A DNA stretch of 64,000 nucleotides from Bacillus sp. CH140a_4T (GCF_008923725.1 NZ_WBPF01000022.1:22390-86389); one strand, 5' to 3'. Counted from the stretch's first letter, positions 1 through 10,222 are shown. Translations and numbers: made by a program. The notes: generated by a model not told the origin, from the sequence alone.

Positions 1-47
1 ATTTGTATACACTATGGTTAAATACTCCACTAAAGGGAATGAGGATT

Positions 48-653
48 ATGCAAGAATGGGGCTTGTCAGAAGAGCTCAAAATACAAACAAAGCAAATGAT
101 TGAAATCGCTGAGAAAGAATTATCAATTATGAGGCAAGCAATTGATAAAGAAGATGAATGTATTTTGTGCAAAATGGAAGATATTCATCATATGTTAGCA
201 AACGTACAAACATTGGCAGCTACGTACTATATTCAAGCGTATTTATCACCTTATACGGAAAGCTCACATTCTATTACAGCAACTGTCCAACATTTAAGCG
301 CCCGAAAACACGGGGCTCTTATTGTTGTGGAAAGAAACGAGCCGCTTGACTCTCTCATTCAAACTGGAACAACACTACATGCTCATTTAACCTCACCGTT
401 ACTTGAATCCATTTTCTATCCAGGTAACCCTCTTCATGACGGAGCCGTTCTCGTTAAAAATAATCATATCGTTTCAGCTGCCAATATTCTTCCGCTGACG
501 AAAAGCACAGAAGTTGATCCTGAGCTAGGGACACGGCATAGAGCTGCAATTGGCTTATCAGAAAAAAGCGATGCCCTTATTTTAGTTGTCTCTGAAGAAA
601 CAGGTCGCACTTCATTCGCTTTAAATGGGACGTTATATACGATTTCTTTATAG
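48..653 (+). CDS. cdaS: Diadenylate cyclase CdaS (c-di-AMP synthase, sporulation type)
   Basis: The 201-residue product makes c-di-AMP from two ATP. The C-terminal half carries the DAC-domain signatures: HDGAV (the DGA motif) and GTRHRAAIG (the RHR motif). The N-terminal ~60 residues form the helical region typical of the soluble spore-specific enzyme CdaS (formerly YojJ), with no membrane helices, unlike CdaA. The start at 48 follows an AAAGGG/GAGG ribosome site; an in-frame TTG at 3 has none visible. Length is close to B. subtilis CdaS. It is monocistronic, ending at a bidirectional terminator shared with convergent pepA. Confidence 0.9.
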   Translation: MQEWGLSEELKIQTKQMIEIAEKELSIMRQAIDKEDECILCKMEDIHHMLANVQTLAATYYIQAYLSPYTESSHSITATVQHLSARKHGALIVVERNEPLDSLIQTGTTLHAHLTSPLLESIFYPGNPLHDGAVLVKNNHIVSAANILPLTKSTEVDPELGTRHRAAIGLSEKSDALILVVSEETGRTSFALNGTLYTISL

Positions 654-689
654 GGTTAATCTTTTACTATAGAACAGTACAATAGGAAG

Positions 690-716
690 TGAAATTATAT
701 CGACTTACCGACAAAA
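690..716 (+). repeat. 27-nt exact repeat, copy 1
   Basis: A 27-base block (core ATCGACTTACCGACAAAA) lies 37 bases after the cdaS stop. It recurs exactly at 18113-18139, 23 bases after the fetB-like stop, in the same orientation relative to the upstream gene. Both copies sit just before a terminator. Confidence 0.7.
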
Positions 717-741
717 GCTTCCCATAGTCATACTAATAAAA

Positions 742-775
742 AAGGCTGTTCCATAATGTTGGAACAGCCTTCTCT
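742..775. terminator. Bidirectional terminator, cdaS/pepA
   Basis: Eleven-base arms AAGGCTGTTCC and GGAACAGCCTT enclose an 8-base loop, with A-rich and T-rich flanks on opposite sides. It lies between convergent genes and can serve both. Confidence 0.85.
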
Positions 776-782
776 TATGATT

Positions 783-2267
783 TTATTCTTCTCCGAAACG
801 TTCAACAAGTGTTGCAAGTGTACGCACCATTGCACCTGTTGCTCCAGCTGGTCCTAAATCATGCGCTCCTGATGTTTCAGATGTTCCAGCGATGTCTAAG
901 TGTACCCACGGTGTATCTTCAGCGAATTCACCTAGGAATGTACCTGCCATAACTGCATGCCCTTCACGGCCTGGTGAGTTATTTAAATCAGCAAATTTAC
1001 TGTTTCGAACGCGTTCTTTATCACGGTCAAAAATCGGTAATTGCCAAATTGATTCATCTGTTTCCATAGATGCCTCTAGCACTTGCTCAAACAACTCTTC
1101 ATTGTTTGTCATTGCGCCTGTCGTATGATTTCCAAGTGCAACAATTACACCACCTGTTAATGTCGCAACATCAATTAGATAGTTTGCACCTAATTTTTTA
1201 GCATACGTAATACCGTCAGCTAACGCTAGGCGACCTTCTGCATCTGTATTTAATACTTCAATTGTTTTTCCGCTCATAGATGTAATTACATCGTCTGGCT
1301 TAAATGCTGTACCACTTACAACGTTATCAGTTGATGGAATAACAGCGATCACATTTTGCTCTGGGCGAAGTTCACCGATAATTTCCATCGCACCTAATAC
1401 AGACGCAGCACCGCCCATATCACCTTTCATACCGACCATGCCTTCACGCGGTTTTAAAGAATAACCACCTGTATCGTATGTGATTCCTTTTCCAACGAAT
1501 CCAATAACATCTGTCCACTCTTCTTTTCCTTTATAAATAAGAGCGATCATTTTTGGTGGCTCTGTACTACCTTGGTTTACTGCAAGTAACGCACCCATAC
1601 CAAGCTCTTCCATCTCTTCTTTCTCAAGAACTTTATAATCCATATCATACTTCTCCGCTAACTCAACAGCATACTCAGCAAGCTTTGTCGCTGTTAATAC
1701 GTTTGGCGGCATATTTACAAGTGTACGAGCTGAATTTGTTGCATGTCCATGTACGTAGCCAACTGTTAATGCAGCTTCAATTTCTTGTACATCTTCCGCT
1801 GTAATAGCCGTGAACTTCTCTAATTCCACACGATCCTTTTTATCTGATTTATACGTTTCTAATTCATATGTACCAAGACCTTGTACTTCTGCTGCAATAT
1901 GCGCTACATCAATCGCATCTAGTTTCTCTGTTACGAAAGAATCAAGTAAGATTGCTGCATCTTGTACTTTTGCTACTTGTAACGTTTTAAACGCCTTACC
2001 AAGAGCCGCACGCAATGTTTCTGTCGTGTAAGACTCTTTCTTACCTAAACCAACGAAATAATAACGTTTCACATTTGTTTTTCCTAAACTATGTACTTTT
2101 GAAATAGCTTTCTTCTTAGTAGAAAGTTCTTTCTCTTCTAATAAAACTTGTAGTTGTCCTTCAAACGCTTTGTCCAGTTCTTGTACAAAACTACTCGTTT
2201 TCTCTTCTTCAAATAAGGCAACAATTACCGCTTCATGGCTTGCTAATTCTTTTTGTACTTGAAACAT
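783..2267 (-). CDS. pepA: Leucyl aminopeptidase PepA (M17 family)
   Basis: This 494-residue cytosolic two-metal aminopeptidase removes N-terminal residues from peptides. The C-terminal catalytic domain shows the family signature NTDAEGRL at about residue 340 and the metal/lysine region around [15 protein letters not shown] near residue 260. The N-terminal ~160 residues match the macro-like domain of M17 enzymes. Length is normal for the family. The start has GGGG a few bases upstream. It corresponds to yuiE in B. subtilis and appears monocistronic. Confidence 0.95.
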   Translation of the reverse strand: MFQVQKELASHEAVIVALFEEEKTSSFVQELDKAFEGQLQVLLEEKELSTKKKAISKVHSLGKTNVKRYYFVGLGKKESYTTETLRAALGKAFKTLQVAKVQDAAILLDSFVTEKLDAIDVAHIAAEVQGLGTYELETYKSDKKDRVELEKFTAITAEDVQEIEAALTVGYVHGHATNSARTLVNMPPNVLTATKLAEYAVELAEKYDMDYKVLEKEEMEELGMGALLAVNQGSTEPPKMIALIYKGKEEWTDVIGFVGKGITYDTGGYSLKPREGMVGMKGDMGGAASVLGAMEIIGELRPEQNVIAVIPSTDNVVSGTAFKPDDVITSMSGKTIEVLNTDAEGRLALADGITYAKKLGANYLIDVATLTGGVIVALGNHTTGAMTNNEELFEQVLEASMETDESIWQLPIFDRDKERVRNSKFADLNNSPGREGHAVMAGTFLGEFAEDTPWVHLDIAGTSETSGAHDLGPAGATGAMVRTLATLVERFGEE

Positions 2268-2413
2268 GTTCAGACCCCCTAAATTTCTCTACTCTGCCTT
2301 TATTATAACTTTATTTTCGATAAAATGCGACAATTCTAACTTCTGTTACATCCTATATAATCCATATTTCTTCTATTTATGAAATAAAAAAGTCTAGCGT
2401 AATTACCACTAGA

Positions 2414-3040
2414 CTATCTTTGTTTTAAATATTGACCGCGAAACACTTGCATCGTTTCGTCTTCATTTAACATCGTTAACTCTTCTTCTGTAAACTTACC
2501 ATTTCCTATTTTCACTACGTATACATTTACCTTTTTCTTCCCCCACTGGCTATAAACATCTTTCACCGTATCATAATATAAATCAAGACGGTTTCCTTTT
2601 ATAGCACCGCCCTTATCAGCTACTACACCATACCCGTAATCTGGCACGAATAGAATCGTTCCGATCGGGAATACGCGTAAGTCCGCAGCGATTGTGGAAT
2701 ATAAATCCCTTTTCGCCTTAACACCTGAATATGTAATACCATACTCCGGATGTCCCGGCCTCTTGCCAGTTGACTCAATTCCCGACGTATAACCTGTTGC
2801 CGTCATTTCAATTGAACGATATTTAGACCAGTCATTTGCCTGCTCTAAAGCATTTATCACTTCTTTACTCGGAGCAACATTTCTCTTAACTTCTGCTGCA
2901 TGTACTTCTTTTGCACTCGTTCCCTCATATTTCTTTACAATCTCTAATAAAGAAACTCCTGTGAAAGCATTCCATGTTACGCATAATGCGGATACAAGTA
3001 AACAAGTCATCATAATGCGAATACAATATCGTTTTAACAT
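2414..3040 (-). CDS. yuiC: 3D-domain cell-wall protein (YuiC-like)
   Basis: The 208-residue protein has one N-terminal hydrophobic segment (about residues 6-26) serving as signal or anchor. Its C-terminal 3D domain carries three conserved aspartates in VPDYG, VADKG and NRLDLYY. 3D domains are the catalytic fold of MltA/YabE/YuiC lytic enzymes that cleave peptidoglycan glycan strands, so an envelope role, perhaps during spore formation or germination, is inferred. I chose the MLKRY start; AAGGAG lies about 14 bases upstream, which is long, and a longer in-frame start at 3073 exists. Confidence 0.8.
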   Translation of the reverse strand: MLKRYCIRIMMTCLLVSALCVTWNAFTGVSLLEIVKKYEGTSAKEVHAAEVKRNVAPSKEVINALEQANDWSKYRSIEMTATGYTSGIESTGKRPGHPEYGITYSGVKAKRDLYSTIAADLRVFPIGTILFVPDYGYGVVADKGGAIKGNRLDLYYDTVKDVYSQWGKKKVNVYVVKIGNGKFTEEELTMLNEDETMQVFRGQYLKQR

Positions 3041-3105
3041 TTTTATATTCCACACTCCTTCATCGTTAATCATTCCCTATACAATGAAGGACTATGCAAA
3101 AAAAT

Positions 3106-3128
3106 AATCTCCAAATGAATTGGAGATT
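3106..3128 (-). terminator. Terminator after yuiB
   Basis: Arms AATCTCCA and TGGAGATT lie next to an A-run on + (U-run in the minus transcript). The hairpin overlaps the yuiB stop codon. Confidence 0.7.
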
Positions 3129-3444
3129 AAAACATTTGATATCCGCTTTTCCGAAGTTTCTTAATTACAATTCCAGCTAAGGCAGCACCTACTAATCCAG
3201 TAGATAGAATAAACACATCTGCTTGTCCTAAATGCGATACACTTGTCCCAAATGAAGAGAATGTTTCTTTCGGCTTTGAAAAATAATCCCACACACTCGC
3301 CTTATTAATAATAAGTATACAAACAATTGGATACACAATAACCATTACCCACGTAGCTCGCAATATCATGTTGAGTAAAAATCCAATTCCAAAAAACAAA
3401 ATAAAAAATAACATCATTGAAATAAGTAGTACCGGTATACTCAC
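3127..3444 (-). CDS. yuiB: YuiB-like membrane protein
   Basis: A 105-residue integral membrane protein with about three hydrophobic segments (residues 3-28, 30-47 and 75-95). It resembles YuiB of Bacillus in length and position, next to yuiC and upstream of the ndh-like yumB. Function is unknown. Its ATG overlaps the end of the NUDIX gene by 4 bases, so the pair is translationally coupled. Confidence 0.7.
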   Translation of the reverse strand: MSIPVLLISMMLFFILFFGIGFLLNMILRATWVMVIVYPIVCILIINKASVWDYFSKPKETFSSFGTSVSHLGQADVFILSTGLVGAALAGIVIKKLRKSGYQMF

Positions 3445-3947
3445 TCTTTCTCCCTCTCCTTCGCATGCGCCGTAAATACATGATAGGCTGTATAACCAAA
3501 TTGCTCTCCTGGATCTAATGTTTTGTTCATATCAAGATGTAGTTCTGACCTTCCTTCAAACAAATATTTGATAAGTAAAGACGTATTTGGATCGTCTGCA
3601 ATCGTATCTGGATGTAAAAATGCTACTTCAGACAATTCCTTCTCCTGTACAATAATATTTTCTCCTTCAGGCTCCAAAAGGAAAATAATCATATTATCAC
3701 TAATCTCATTGCGAATCACGCCCGATCGAACACCAATGATTCCCTTCACATGAGAGACAATGCCTGTTTCTTCTAACACTTCACGTTTCACAGCTTCATC
3801 AACCGTCTCACCTTCATTTACAAAACCAGCCGGTAAAGACCATTTTCCTTTTAATCCACTGTATTTTTTCTTAACGAACAGCCACCTGCCATCTTTTGTA
3901 GCAACTAAGCCACTGACAGCTAACCACACTTTCCCTCGCTTTTCCAT
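3441..3947 (-). CDS. NUDIX hydrolase
   Basis: A 168-residue pyrophosphohydrolase with a complete Nudix box spanning about residues 42-64: G, then E five residues on, ending in REVLEETGI. It would hydrolyse a nucleoside diphosphate linked to another moiety; the substrate cannot be told from sequence. It forms an operon with yuiB (4-base overlap) and is separated from the ndh-like gene by a terminator. Confidence 0.88.
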   Translation of the reverse strand: MEKRGKVWLAVSGLVATKDGRWLFVKKKYSGLKGKWSLPAGFVNEGETVDEAVKREVLEETGIVSHVKGIIGVRSGVIRNEISDNMIIFLLEPEGENIIVQEKELSEVAFLHPDTIADDPNTSLLIKYLFEGRSELHLDMNKTLDPGEQFGYTAYHVFTAHAKEREKE

Positions 3948-4023
3948 GATGTAATACCCTCCTCTACTAGAACGGACAGAATATTCTTTCTTTTTTATAT
4001 ATTATACTATATTTTTTAAATGA

Positions 4024-4060
4024 AAAAAGCAGAAACAGCTCTTAGCCGTTTCTGCTTTTT
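4024..4060 (-). terminator. Terminator after yumB
   Basis: Thirteen-base arms AAAAAGCAGAAAC and GTTTCTGCTTTTT enclose an 11-base loop. It lies 11 bases past the stop of the minus-strand gene. Confidence 0.85.
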
Positions 4061-4070
4061 CTCCTATATA

Positions 4071-5279
4071 TTAAAAGAACTTTAATTTACCTTTTTTAAG
4101 AACTAATAAAGGTCCACCTAATAAGAATAGGTAACGGTTATCGATAACTTTCTTCATGAAGGAAGCTTTCCAACCTGTTAACTTTTTGCCCATAACAACG
4201 CCCATTGCATCGTCATGACCTAAAGAACATACAGATCCTTTATTATCGAATGCGAATTTCTTCATTTCACCTTTACCACGAACTAACACAGTTACGTTGT
4301 GTGCAATGTTGTAACCTTGTTGAATTGCGATTTGTGCTGTTGGTGGGTATGGACGGTTAATTTCTTCGTTAATGATTAACGCTGCGTCACCAACCATGAA
4401 TACATCTTCGTATCCTGGAGCGTGCATGTACTCATCAACTTTTACACGGCCGCGCATTGCTTCAAAGCCAGACTCTTCCACAATACCGTTACCACGAACA
4501 CCTGCAGCCCAAACTACTGTTTCAGACTTCAGTAATTCAGTATCATCACCGTTTGCAACGATAATACCTTCTTCAGTTGCTTCTTTAATTGCTGTACCGA
4601 TGCGGAATTCTACGCCTTTTTTCTCAAGTTGTTTTACAGCGTATTCTACTAATGCTGGATCGAAACCTGGAAGTGCTGTTGGAGCAGCTTCTACACAGAT
4701 GATACGTGCTTTTTCACGTGGTACATTGTACTCTTTGCAAAGTTCAGGAACACGGTTTGCAAGCTCACCTACGTACTCGATACCAGTAAATCCAGCACCA
4801 CCAACAACGATTGTTACTAACTCATCACGTTGTTCAGTTGCATATTTAGCGAAACTAGCTTCCATATGCTCACGAATTTCACGAGTTGCATTAATGTTAG
4901 CGATTGAGAATGCATGTTCTTTTAATCCTGTAATTCCGAATGTTTCTGATTCGAAACCAAGACCGATTACTAAGTAGTCATACTCTAACTCGCCGTCTTT
5001 TAAGATAATACGTTTTTCAGCAGCTTTAATTTCTACTACTGTATCTTGTACAAAGTTTACTTTATTTGTATCAATAACGTCTTGAATATCTAGACAGATT
5101 TTTTCATCTTGTAATGTACCAGCTGCGCTCTCGTGTAACCAAGTCGCTTGGTAGTGATAGCTGTTGTTGTTTACTAACGTAATTTCAGCTTCATTTACAG
5201 ATAATGCTTTTTGCAGACGAACAGTCGTAATCATCCCGCCATAACCTGCACCTAAAACTACGATTTTTGGAGTCTTCAC
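4071..5279 (-). CDS. yumB: Type II NADH dehydrogenase (YumB-like)
   Basis: A 402-residue single-subunit flavoprotein of the Ndh-2 family that would pass electrons from NADH to quinone without proton pumping. The N-terminus has the FAD dinucleotide fold (VVLGAGYGG), a second nucleotide fold appears at [16 protein letters not shown] (about residue 160), and the conserved FAD site is VFMVGDAA near residue 300. I take the GTG start encoding [10 protein letters not shown], about 10 bases after AAAAGGG. An in-frame ATG at 5369 adds 30 unconserved residues. A candidate Fnr/Rex-type palindrome lies upstream. Confidence 0.9.
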   Translation of the reverse strand: MKTPKIVVLGAGYGGMITTVRLQKALSVNEAEITLVNNNSYHYQATWLHESAAGTLQDEKICLDIQDVIDTNKVNFVQDTVVEIKAAEKRIILKDGELEYDYLVIGLGFESETFGITGLKEHAFSIANINATREIREHMEASFAKYATEQRDELVTIVVGGAGFTGIEYVGELANRVPELCKEYNVPREKARIICVEAAPTALPGFDPALVEYAVKQLEKKGVEFRIGTAIKEATEEGIIVANGDDTELLKSETVVWAAGVRGNGIVEESGFEAMRGRVKVDEYMHAPGYEDVFMVGDAALIINEEINRPYPPTAQIAIQQGYNIAHNVTVLVRGKGEMKKFAFDNKGSVCSLGHDDAMGVVMGKKLTGWKASFMKKVIDNRYLFLLGGPLLVLKKGKLKFF

Positions 5280-5350
5280 CAAATCACAACCCTTTTCTTT
5301 ATATAATAGTAATGAAAAATAATACCAAGTACTAACAAATCTATTTGTCA

Positions 5351-5374
5351 AGAATGTGGAATTTCTCACATTCT
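5351..5374. promoter_or_regulatory. Candidate Fnr- or Rex-type operator upstream of yumB
   Basis: Eight-base arms AGAATGTG and CACATTCT are separated by 8 bases. The core TGTGG-N6-TCACA is one mismatch from the Fnr/Crp consensus TGTGA-N6-TCACA. It matches a Rex box less well. It lies about 70 bases before the ndh-like start, and redox control of ndh is established in Bacillus. The rest of the 456-base divergent spacer holds only AT-rich promoter-like sequence. Confidence 0.45.
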
Positions 5375-5735
5375 ATATCATAACAAAACGCAGTCAAAAA
5401 ATCGTACGAATTTTGTCATAGAAATTTAACATAATACTTCCCTATATTAGTCGGTTTTATTCCAGAATTCAAGCGTCTGGAGAATTATCAATATTTTAAA
5501 ATAACATAGCGTTTTCAAGGGTTTTTCAGCCTTTTTTTCATGTATTTTCCTTTCACCATATTTTATACAATTAAAAAAGCACCTATGCGAAAACTTACAC
5601 ACAATTCAGTCGTTTCCAGAAGTATTATGAACGCAAATATGCTATCATTTATTTGAAAGTGTCATCATTTGCAGGATTTTCGTGTACATATGAACAATAT
5701 ATGAAATCAATATCAAAATTCCATCTATAGGGGGC

Positions 5736-6731
5736 ATGAAAGTGGCAGAAAATCAAAAAGTTTACGACATAACAATTATTGGTGGTGGTCCAACAGGACT
5801 GTTCACAGCATTTTATGGCGGCATGAGACAAGCAAGTGTAAAAATCATTGAAAGCTTACCTCAACTTGGAGGACAATTATCCGCACTCTACCCTGAAAAA
5901 TACATTTATGATGTAGCTGGATTCCCGAAAGTGCGTGCACAAGAATTAGTTGATAACTTAAAAGAGCAAATGAAGAAATTTGACCCAACCGTTTGTTTAG
6001 AAGAAGCTGTTGATACGCTTGAGAAACAAGCTGACGGTATATTTAAACTTGTTACGAATAAGCAAACTCACTATTCTAAATCAGTTATTATTACTGCTGG
6101 CAATGGTGCTTTCCAACCACGCCGCTTAGAATTAGAAGGTACAACAAAGTACGAAAAGAAAAACTTACATTATTTCGTTGATGATATGAATAAATTTGCT
6201 GGTAAGCGCGTCGTAGTATTTGGCGGCGGCGACTCAGCTGTTGATTGGACAATGATGTTAGAGCCGATCGCTGACAAAGTTACAATCGTTCATCGCCGTG
6301 ATAAATTCCGTGCGCATGAACATAGCGTAGAAAGCTTAATGAATTCTCGTGCAGAAGTAAGCACACCGTACGTTCCAGTAGAACTCATTGGCGATGACCA
6401 CATTGAACAAGTCGTTCTTCAGCACGTAAAAACGGAAGAAAAAATTATCATCGATGTCGATGACGTAATTGTAAACTACGGATTCGTTTCCTCTCTTGGT
6501 CCAATTAAAAACTGGGGCTTAGATATACAAAAAAACAGCATTCTCGTAAACTCGAAAATGGAAACAAATATTCCTGGCATTTACGCTGCTGGTGACATTT
6601 GTACATATGAAGGAAAAGTAAAACTCATTGCTTGCGGCTTCGGTGAAGCACCAACAGCAGTAAACAATGCAAAAGCTTACTTCGATCCAAGTGCAAAACT
6701 TCAACCAATGCATAGCTCTAGTATGTTTTAA
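5736..6731 (+). CDS. yumC: Ferredoxin/flavodoxin-NADP+ reductase type 2 (YumC)
   Basis: A 331-residue thioredoxin-reductase-like flavoprotein that exchanges electrons between NADPH and ferredoxin or flavodoxin. It has the FAD motif IIGGGPTG near the start, the NADP fold [12 protein letters not shown] at about residue 160, and GIYAAGD near residue 285. It lacks the CxxC of thioredoxin reductases, as expected for YumC. The ATG at 5736 is only a base from GGGGG. A GTG two codons later (5742) has better spacing and may be the true start. A hairpin follows. Confidence 0.93.
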   Translation: MKVAENQKVYDITIIGGGPTGLFTAFYGGMRQASVKIIESLPQLGGQLSALYPEKYIYDVAGFPKVRAQELVDNLKEQMKKFDPTVCLEEAVDTLEKQADGIFKLVTNKQTHYSKSVIITAGNGAFQPRRLELEGTTKYEKKNLHYFVDDMNKFAGKRVVVFGGGDSAVDWTMMLEPIADKVTIVHRRDKFRAHEHSVESLMNSRAEVSTPYVPVELIGDDHIEQVVLQHVKTEEKIIIDVDDVIVNYGFVSSLGPIKNWGLDIQKNSILVNSKMETNIPGIYAAGDICTYEGKVKLIACGFGEAPTAVNNAKAYFDPSAKLQPMHSSSMF

Positions 6732-6743
6732 TATAGAAATGAT

Positions 6744-6773
6744 AAGAACTCCTTTTACGCAAAAGGAGTTCTT
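6744..6773 (+). terminator. Terminator after yumC
   Basis: Thirteen-base arms AAGAACTCCTTTT and AAAAGGAGTTCTT enclose a 4-base loop, followed by TTATTATT. Confidence 0.85.
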
Positions 6774-6820
6774 TTATTATTGTGGTACCTTCTCCTTCCA
6801 AAATATGTTACACTAAAACA

Positions 6821-6832
6821 GAACGTACGTTC
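6821..6832. promoter_or_regulatory. 12-bp perfect palindrome upstream of GyrI-like gene
   Basis: GAACGTACGTTC lies about 26 bases before the start codon, next to a plausible -10 region (TTACACT). It has the look of a repressor operator, for example a TetR-type site. No regulator gene adjoins it. Confidence 0.4.
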
Positions 6833-6857
6833 CGATTAATAAGGGGGAGATTTTAAA

Positions 6858-7334
6858 ATGAAAGAACCGATTATCGTAAAAAAAGAAGCTTTCCAAGCAA
6901 TCGGCGTTTCAATTACGACGACAAACAAAACAGAGGCATCTACTGAGGGGAAAATTCCACAGCTTTGGAACCGATACTTCCAAGAACAAATGATGCACCA
7001 CATCCCAAATCAACAAACGAAAGAAACATTCGCTTTTTACTCAAATTACGAATCAGATGAAACTGGTACATATCAATTTACAATCGGCATGCCCGTTTCC
7101 TCATTAGAAGACGTTCCTGAAAATATGACAACTGTAGCAATACCTGCTGCTACGTATGCGGTATTTACAACGAGAAAGGGACCAGTTGCTGAAGTCATTT
7201 GCGAAGCTTGGGAATATATTTGGAAATGGTCAAAAGAAAACAAGCGTGCTTTTACAACAGACTTTGAGCTTTATGATGAAAAAGCAACAGATCCAACCAA
7301 CGTACAATTAGATATTTACATTGCATTAGCCTAA
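6858..7334 (+). CDS. GyrI-like / AraC effector-binding domain protein
   Basis: A 158-residue stand-alone effector-binding domain of the GyrI/SbmC/BmrR-C family. The typical elements are VKKEAFQAIGVSI near the start, a central IGMPVSSLEDVPENMTTVAI stretch, the AATYAVFTTRKGP strand, and the DFELYDEK terminus. Such proteins bind hydrophobic drugs or, for GyrI, gyrase. No DNA-binding domain is attached. The start has AAGGGGGAG eight bases upstream. It is a single gene with its own promoter palindrome and strong terminator. The ligand is unknown. Confidence 0.8.
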   Translation: MKEPIIVKKEAFQAIGVSITTTNKTEASTEGKIPQLWNRYFQEQMMHHIPNQQTKETFAFYSNYESDETGTYQFTIGMPVSSLEDVPENMTTVAIPAATYAVFTTRKGPVAEVICEAWEYIWKWSKENKRAFTTDFELYDEKATDPTNVQLDIYIALA

Positions 7335-7379
7335 ACGACAAAAAAGAAGATACCAAATGGTATCTTCTTTTTTGTCGTT
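7334..7379. terminator. Very long perfect hairpin terminator
   Basis: Two 22-base complementary arms (7334-7355 and 7358-7379) are separated by two bases. The stem includes the A6/T6 tracts, so it can terminate transcription in both directions. Confidence 0.85.
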
Positions 7380-7509
7380 AAATAGCCACTGTGCAAATTC
7401 ATTATTATTGTCTACAATGAGAAAGTGCAGTATAGAAATATTAGAAACTGTATAAAACGATTGTTAATAGGTTTTTTAGTTTAAATTTGTCACATAGAAA
7501 GGAAGCAAT

Positions 7510-8757
7510 ATGGAGGAACTACAACAAAATAAATCTGCTTTAGAGGGAAGCGGAAAACCGTTATTAAAAAATACGAATTTCCTTTTTCTTTGGGCAGCTA
7601 CTCTTTTTTCAAGTTTTGCTTTAGCCTTTTTTACTTTTTCACAAACGTGGTACATAGCAAAAACATTAAACCTTGAAGCTTCACTCGGTGTTGTTTTCGT
7701 AGCTCTTAGTGTTCCAAGGCTTATTTTTATGATTATCGGCGGCGCTGTAGCTGATAAATTCCCGAAAAAAAACATTATGTTTTACTCTAATATTATTCGT
7801 GCCATTCTTGTCGCAACCATCCTCACATGGTTCATCGTAGGTGATGTAACACTATATACATTTGCTTTATTCGCTTTATTCTTTGGGCTTGCTGATGCTT
7901 TTTTCTGGTCAGCTGATGGATCTATCTTGCCTGAACTTGTAGAAAAAAGCCGTTTAACACAAGCAAATTCACTTACACAAATGTCAAACCAAGCATCGGT
8001 TATCTTAGGCCCTGTACTTGGCGGCATTCTTATCAAATTTACGAACTATGAAACGATCTTTTCAATCACAATTTTATTACTGATCGTCGCAGCCATACTC
8101 GTTCAAAAAATACAATTTACGATGCCAGAGCAGCAAAATACAGACAAAGGCATGTTCACTTCTATTAAAGAAGGAATTTTATACGTAAAGGAATCACCAT
8201 TTCTTTCAACTTTCCTTCTTTGTAGCGCCTTTCTAAACTTATTTTTAATCGGTCCAATGCAAGTCGGTTTCCCGCTTTTCGTTAAAAATGTTCTGCACGG
8301 TGATTCTCTTCAGTTTAGTTACTTAGAAGCATCTGTAGGTGGCGGAATGGCAATAGGCGCTGTCATTGTCGGTTTAAAAAATATTAATCGTAGACGTGGT
8401 CTATTTTGCATTATCATGATGCTACTGTCTGGTGTGTTCTTCTTATCCATTAACTTTAGCACCGTACTTTGGCAAGCATTATTAGCTGGCATGTTTTACG
8501 GTATTACAATCGCAATGGCTATCGTTCCGCTTATGGCGATGATTCAATCGACAGTAAAAGAAGAAATGATGGGACGCGTAATGAGTCTACTTATGCTATC
8601 ATCCATGGGCTTTATCCCGCTTTCTTATGCATTCACATCAATTGCGCTTGCAATAGGAATTCCGATCGTAACCGTTATGAAAAGCGGTGCAATCGCCGTT
8701 ATCGTCTTCGTACTATTTGTAGCGATTCGTGTTCCAGTTGTAAGAAAGTTTGATTAA
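7510..8757 (+). CDS. MFS transporter
   Basis: A 415-residue major facilitator with about 12 hydrophobic segments and no signal peptide. The loop after segment 2 reads GGAVADKFPKKNIM, the usual MFS motif A region. It resembles the DHA3/EntS-like group of proton-driven efflux proteins, so drug or siderophore export is possible but the substrate is not determinable. The start has AAAGGAAG spaced six bases. It is monocistronic. Confidence 0.85.
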   Translation: MEELQQNKSALEGSGKPLLKNTNFLFLWAATLFSSFALAFFTFSQTWYIAKTLNLEASLGVVFVALSVPRLIFMIIGGAVADKFPKKNIMFYSNIIRAILVATILTWFIVGDVTLYTFALFALFFGLADAFFWSADGSILPELVEKSRLTQANSLTQMSNQASVILGPVLGGILIKFTNYETIFSITILLLIVAAILVQKIQFTMPEQQNTDKGMFTSIKEGILYVKESPFLSTFLLCSAFLNLFLIGPMQVGFPLFVKNVLHGDSLQFSYLEASVGGGMAIGAVIVGLKNINRRRGLFCIIMMLLSGVFFLSINFSTVLWQALLAGMFYGITIAMAIVPLMAMIQSTVKEEMMGRVMSLLMLSSMGFIPLSYAFTSIALAIGIPIVTVMKSGAIAVIVFVLFVAIRVPVVRKFD

Positions 8758-8763
8758 CGACTT

Positions 8764-8795
8764 GGAGTCATGTATTATACGCATGACTCCTTTTT
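8764..8795. terminator. Terminator between MFS and HTH genes
   Basis: Arms GGAGTCATG and CATGACTCC have a 9-base loop, followed by TTTTT. It sits between two convergent genes and overlaps the stop of the minus-strand gene. Confidence 0.8.
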
Positions 8796-9656
8796 AAACG
8801 GATCAAATAACGGTATCCCCTTACTTCTTCTCACAGCTGCTCCCCATTCTAGTCCAACCTCTAAAAATAAATCCCGCACTGTACTATATAAAAGTGCCCT
8901 AACATTTTTACGGATTTCCCCGTATTTATACGCTCTCACAACACTCTTTACTCGCCAAATGAAATTTCCATACACTTCTTCATCAGCTAATATTTGCTCC
9001 AGTAACACACCTTGCTCTAGTAACCCGCTCTTTTTATATGCAAGTTCCACCTTACTCCAAAATATATTAATCTTCTTCGGATTACGCGTCATCGGCACAA
9101 GTGCGTATATAAAAGGCTTCGGTATATCGTGACGGCAATACGTTTCATCAAGCTCGTACGTTACTTTTCTATTCTCTTTTATTTGTGGAATGTTTTTAGA
9201 AAGAATTGTTTCCCCCTCATATTTTTGCTCATTTTTACTACAGTCAGCTGCATCATCCTCACTTTCACATGCGGACAGTTTCATACGGTCATCCATGCGG
9301 TCAATTGCAGATATAAGAAATACATATAAGTTCGCACTATATCCACCGCGTTTATGTCTTTCTTTTGTCGCAACACGCTTTATAATTCCTAGTTCCTCTA
9401 ACTTTGCAATTGAGCGGCGTACTGTACGAATACTCTTTCCAACATTCGTCGCAATCGTCTCCATTAACGGACAAGCAACTCCCACTGTTTTCTGTTTCTC
9501 ATTCACTGCATACTTTCCTAAAAAATGAATAATAGTAGCATCCGTCTTATTTAATTGAAATCGATAGCACTTCAAAACTTGTTTTTGATATGTATTAAAC
9601 TCTTCTTTACTTCGAAATTCACTATATGGTTTCATTAAGTTATATAAGCTTCCCAT
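8775..9656 (-). CDS. Helix-turn-helix (replication-initiator-like) protein
   Basis: A 293-residue soluble protein. Residues ~35-110 form a winged-helix: the stretch around TIATNVGKSIRTVRRSIAKL is the recognition helix-turn-helix, followed by a GIIKRV wing. This fold occurs in plasmid initiators and DnaD-like proteins, but no partner genes are nearby. The C-terminal half has no recognisable domain. I use the ATG at 9656, preceded by GAGGTG; a GTG three codons upstream is alternative. The function (regulator or plasmid-derived relic) is unknown. Confidence 0.7.
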   Translation of the reverse strand: MGSLYNLMKPYSEFRSKEEFNTYQKQVLKCYRFQLNKTDATIIHFLGKYAVNEKQKTVGVACPLMETIATNVGKSIRTVRRSIAKLEELGIIKRVATKERHKRGGYSANLYVFLISAIDRMDDRMKLSACESEDDAADCSKNEQKYEGETILSKNIPQIKENRKVTYELDETYCRHDIPKPFIYALVPMTRNPKKINIFWSKVELAYKKSGLLEQGVLLEQILADEEVYGNFIWRVKSVVRAYKYGEIRKNVRALLYSTVRDLFLEVGLEWGAAVRRSKGIPLFDPFKKESCV

Positions 9657-9733
9657 TTTTATCACCTCATTTATAGGTAAGAGTCAGGAAGCAAAATTGG
9701 CGTGATATTTTAATTTTTTTTGGAGGTGACAAT

Positions 9734-10195
9734 ATGATCGTAGTAAGTGCTTGTTTAGGTGGCATCGCTTGTCGGTATGATGGAAATGACAATCTCGTTT
9801 CAAAAATAGAAGAGTTACTGCAACAAAAAGATACAGTCCTCATTTGTCCTGAAGTATTAGGAGGATTGCCAACGCCTCGTCCCTCAGCTGAAATTATTGG
9901 TGGGAATGGCGATGATGTTTTAGATGGAAAAGCGAAAGTGATGACAAAAGACGGTGAAGATGTTACAGAAGCTTTCGTGAGCGGTGCTTATAAAGCTCTA
10001 GAACAAATTAAGAATTTACATCCAGAATATATTATTTCAAAAGAACGTAGTCCATCTTGTGGTAGTTCTACGATTTACACTGGAGAATTTAACGGGACTA
10101 AACAAACTGGTTACGGGGTAACAACTGCTTTATTCAAAAGACACGGATTGAAAGTCATTTCAGAAGAGGATTTTGAGAAAGAAAAAAGGAATTGA
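9734..10195 (+). CDS. DUF523 family protein
   Basis: A 153-residue protein of the DUF523/YbbK family. Conserved blocks visible are VSACLGGIACRYDG at the N-terminus, CPEVLGGLPTPRPSAEI near residue 38, and ISKERSPSCGSS near residue 100. The conserved cysteines suggest a metal or thiol site, but no biochemical role is established that I know of. TTGGAGGTG precedes the ATG. It is a single gene. Confidence 0.88.
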   Translation: MIVVSACLGGIACRYDGNDNLVSKIEELLQQKDTVLICPEVLGGLPTPRPSAEIIGGNGDDVLDGKAKVMTKDGEDVTEAFVSGAYKALEQIKNLHPEYIISKERSPSCGSSTIYTGEFNGTKQTGYGVTTALFKRHGLKVISEEDFEKEKRN

Positions 10196-10217
10196 CCCTG
10201 TTCGTCAATTCCTTTTT
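10188..10217. terminator. Bidirectional terminator
   Basis: Arms GGAATTGAC and GTCAATTCC have a 7-base loop. The A-run before and T-run after serve the convergent DUF523 and lipoprotein genes. Confidence 0.8.
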
Positions 10218-10222
10218 CTTTC

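Noticed and set aside
4372-4977. Long plus-strand frame of 201 codons opposite yumB
   Set aside because: It lies wholly inside a well-supported minus-strand flavoprotein, has serine/threonine-rich low-complexity composition typical of antisense frames, and no ribosome site.
9129-9528. Plus-strand frames opposite the HTH gene
   Set aside because: They overlap the HTH coding region entirely and lack ribosome sites or recognisable domains.
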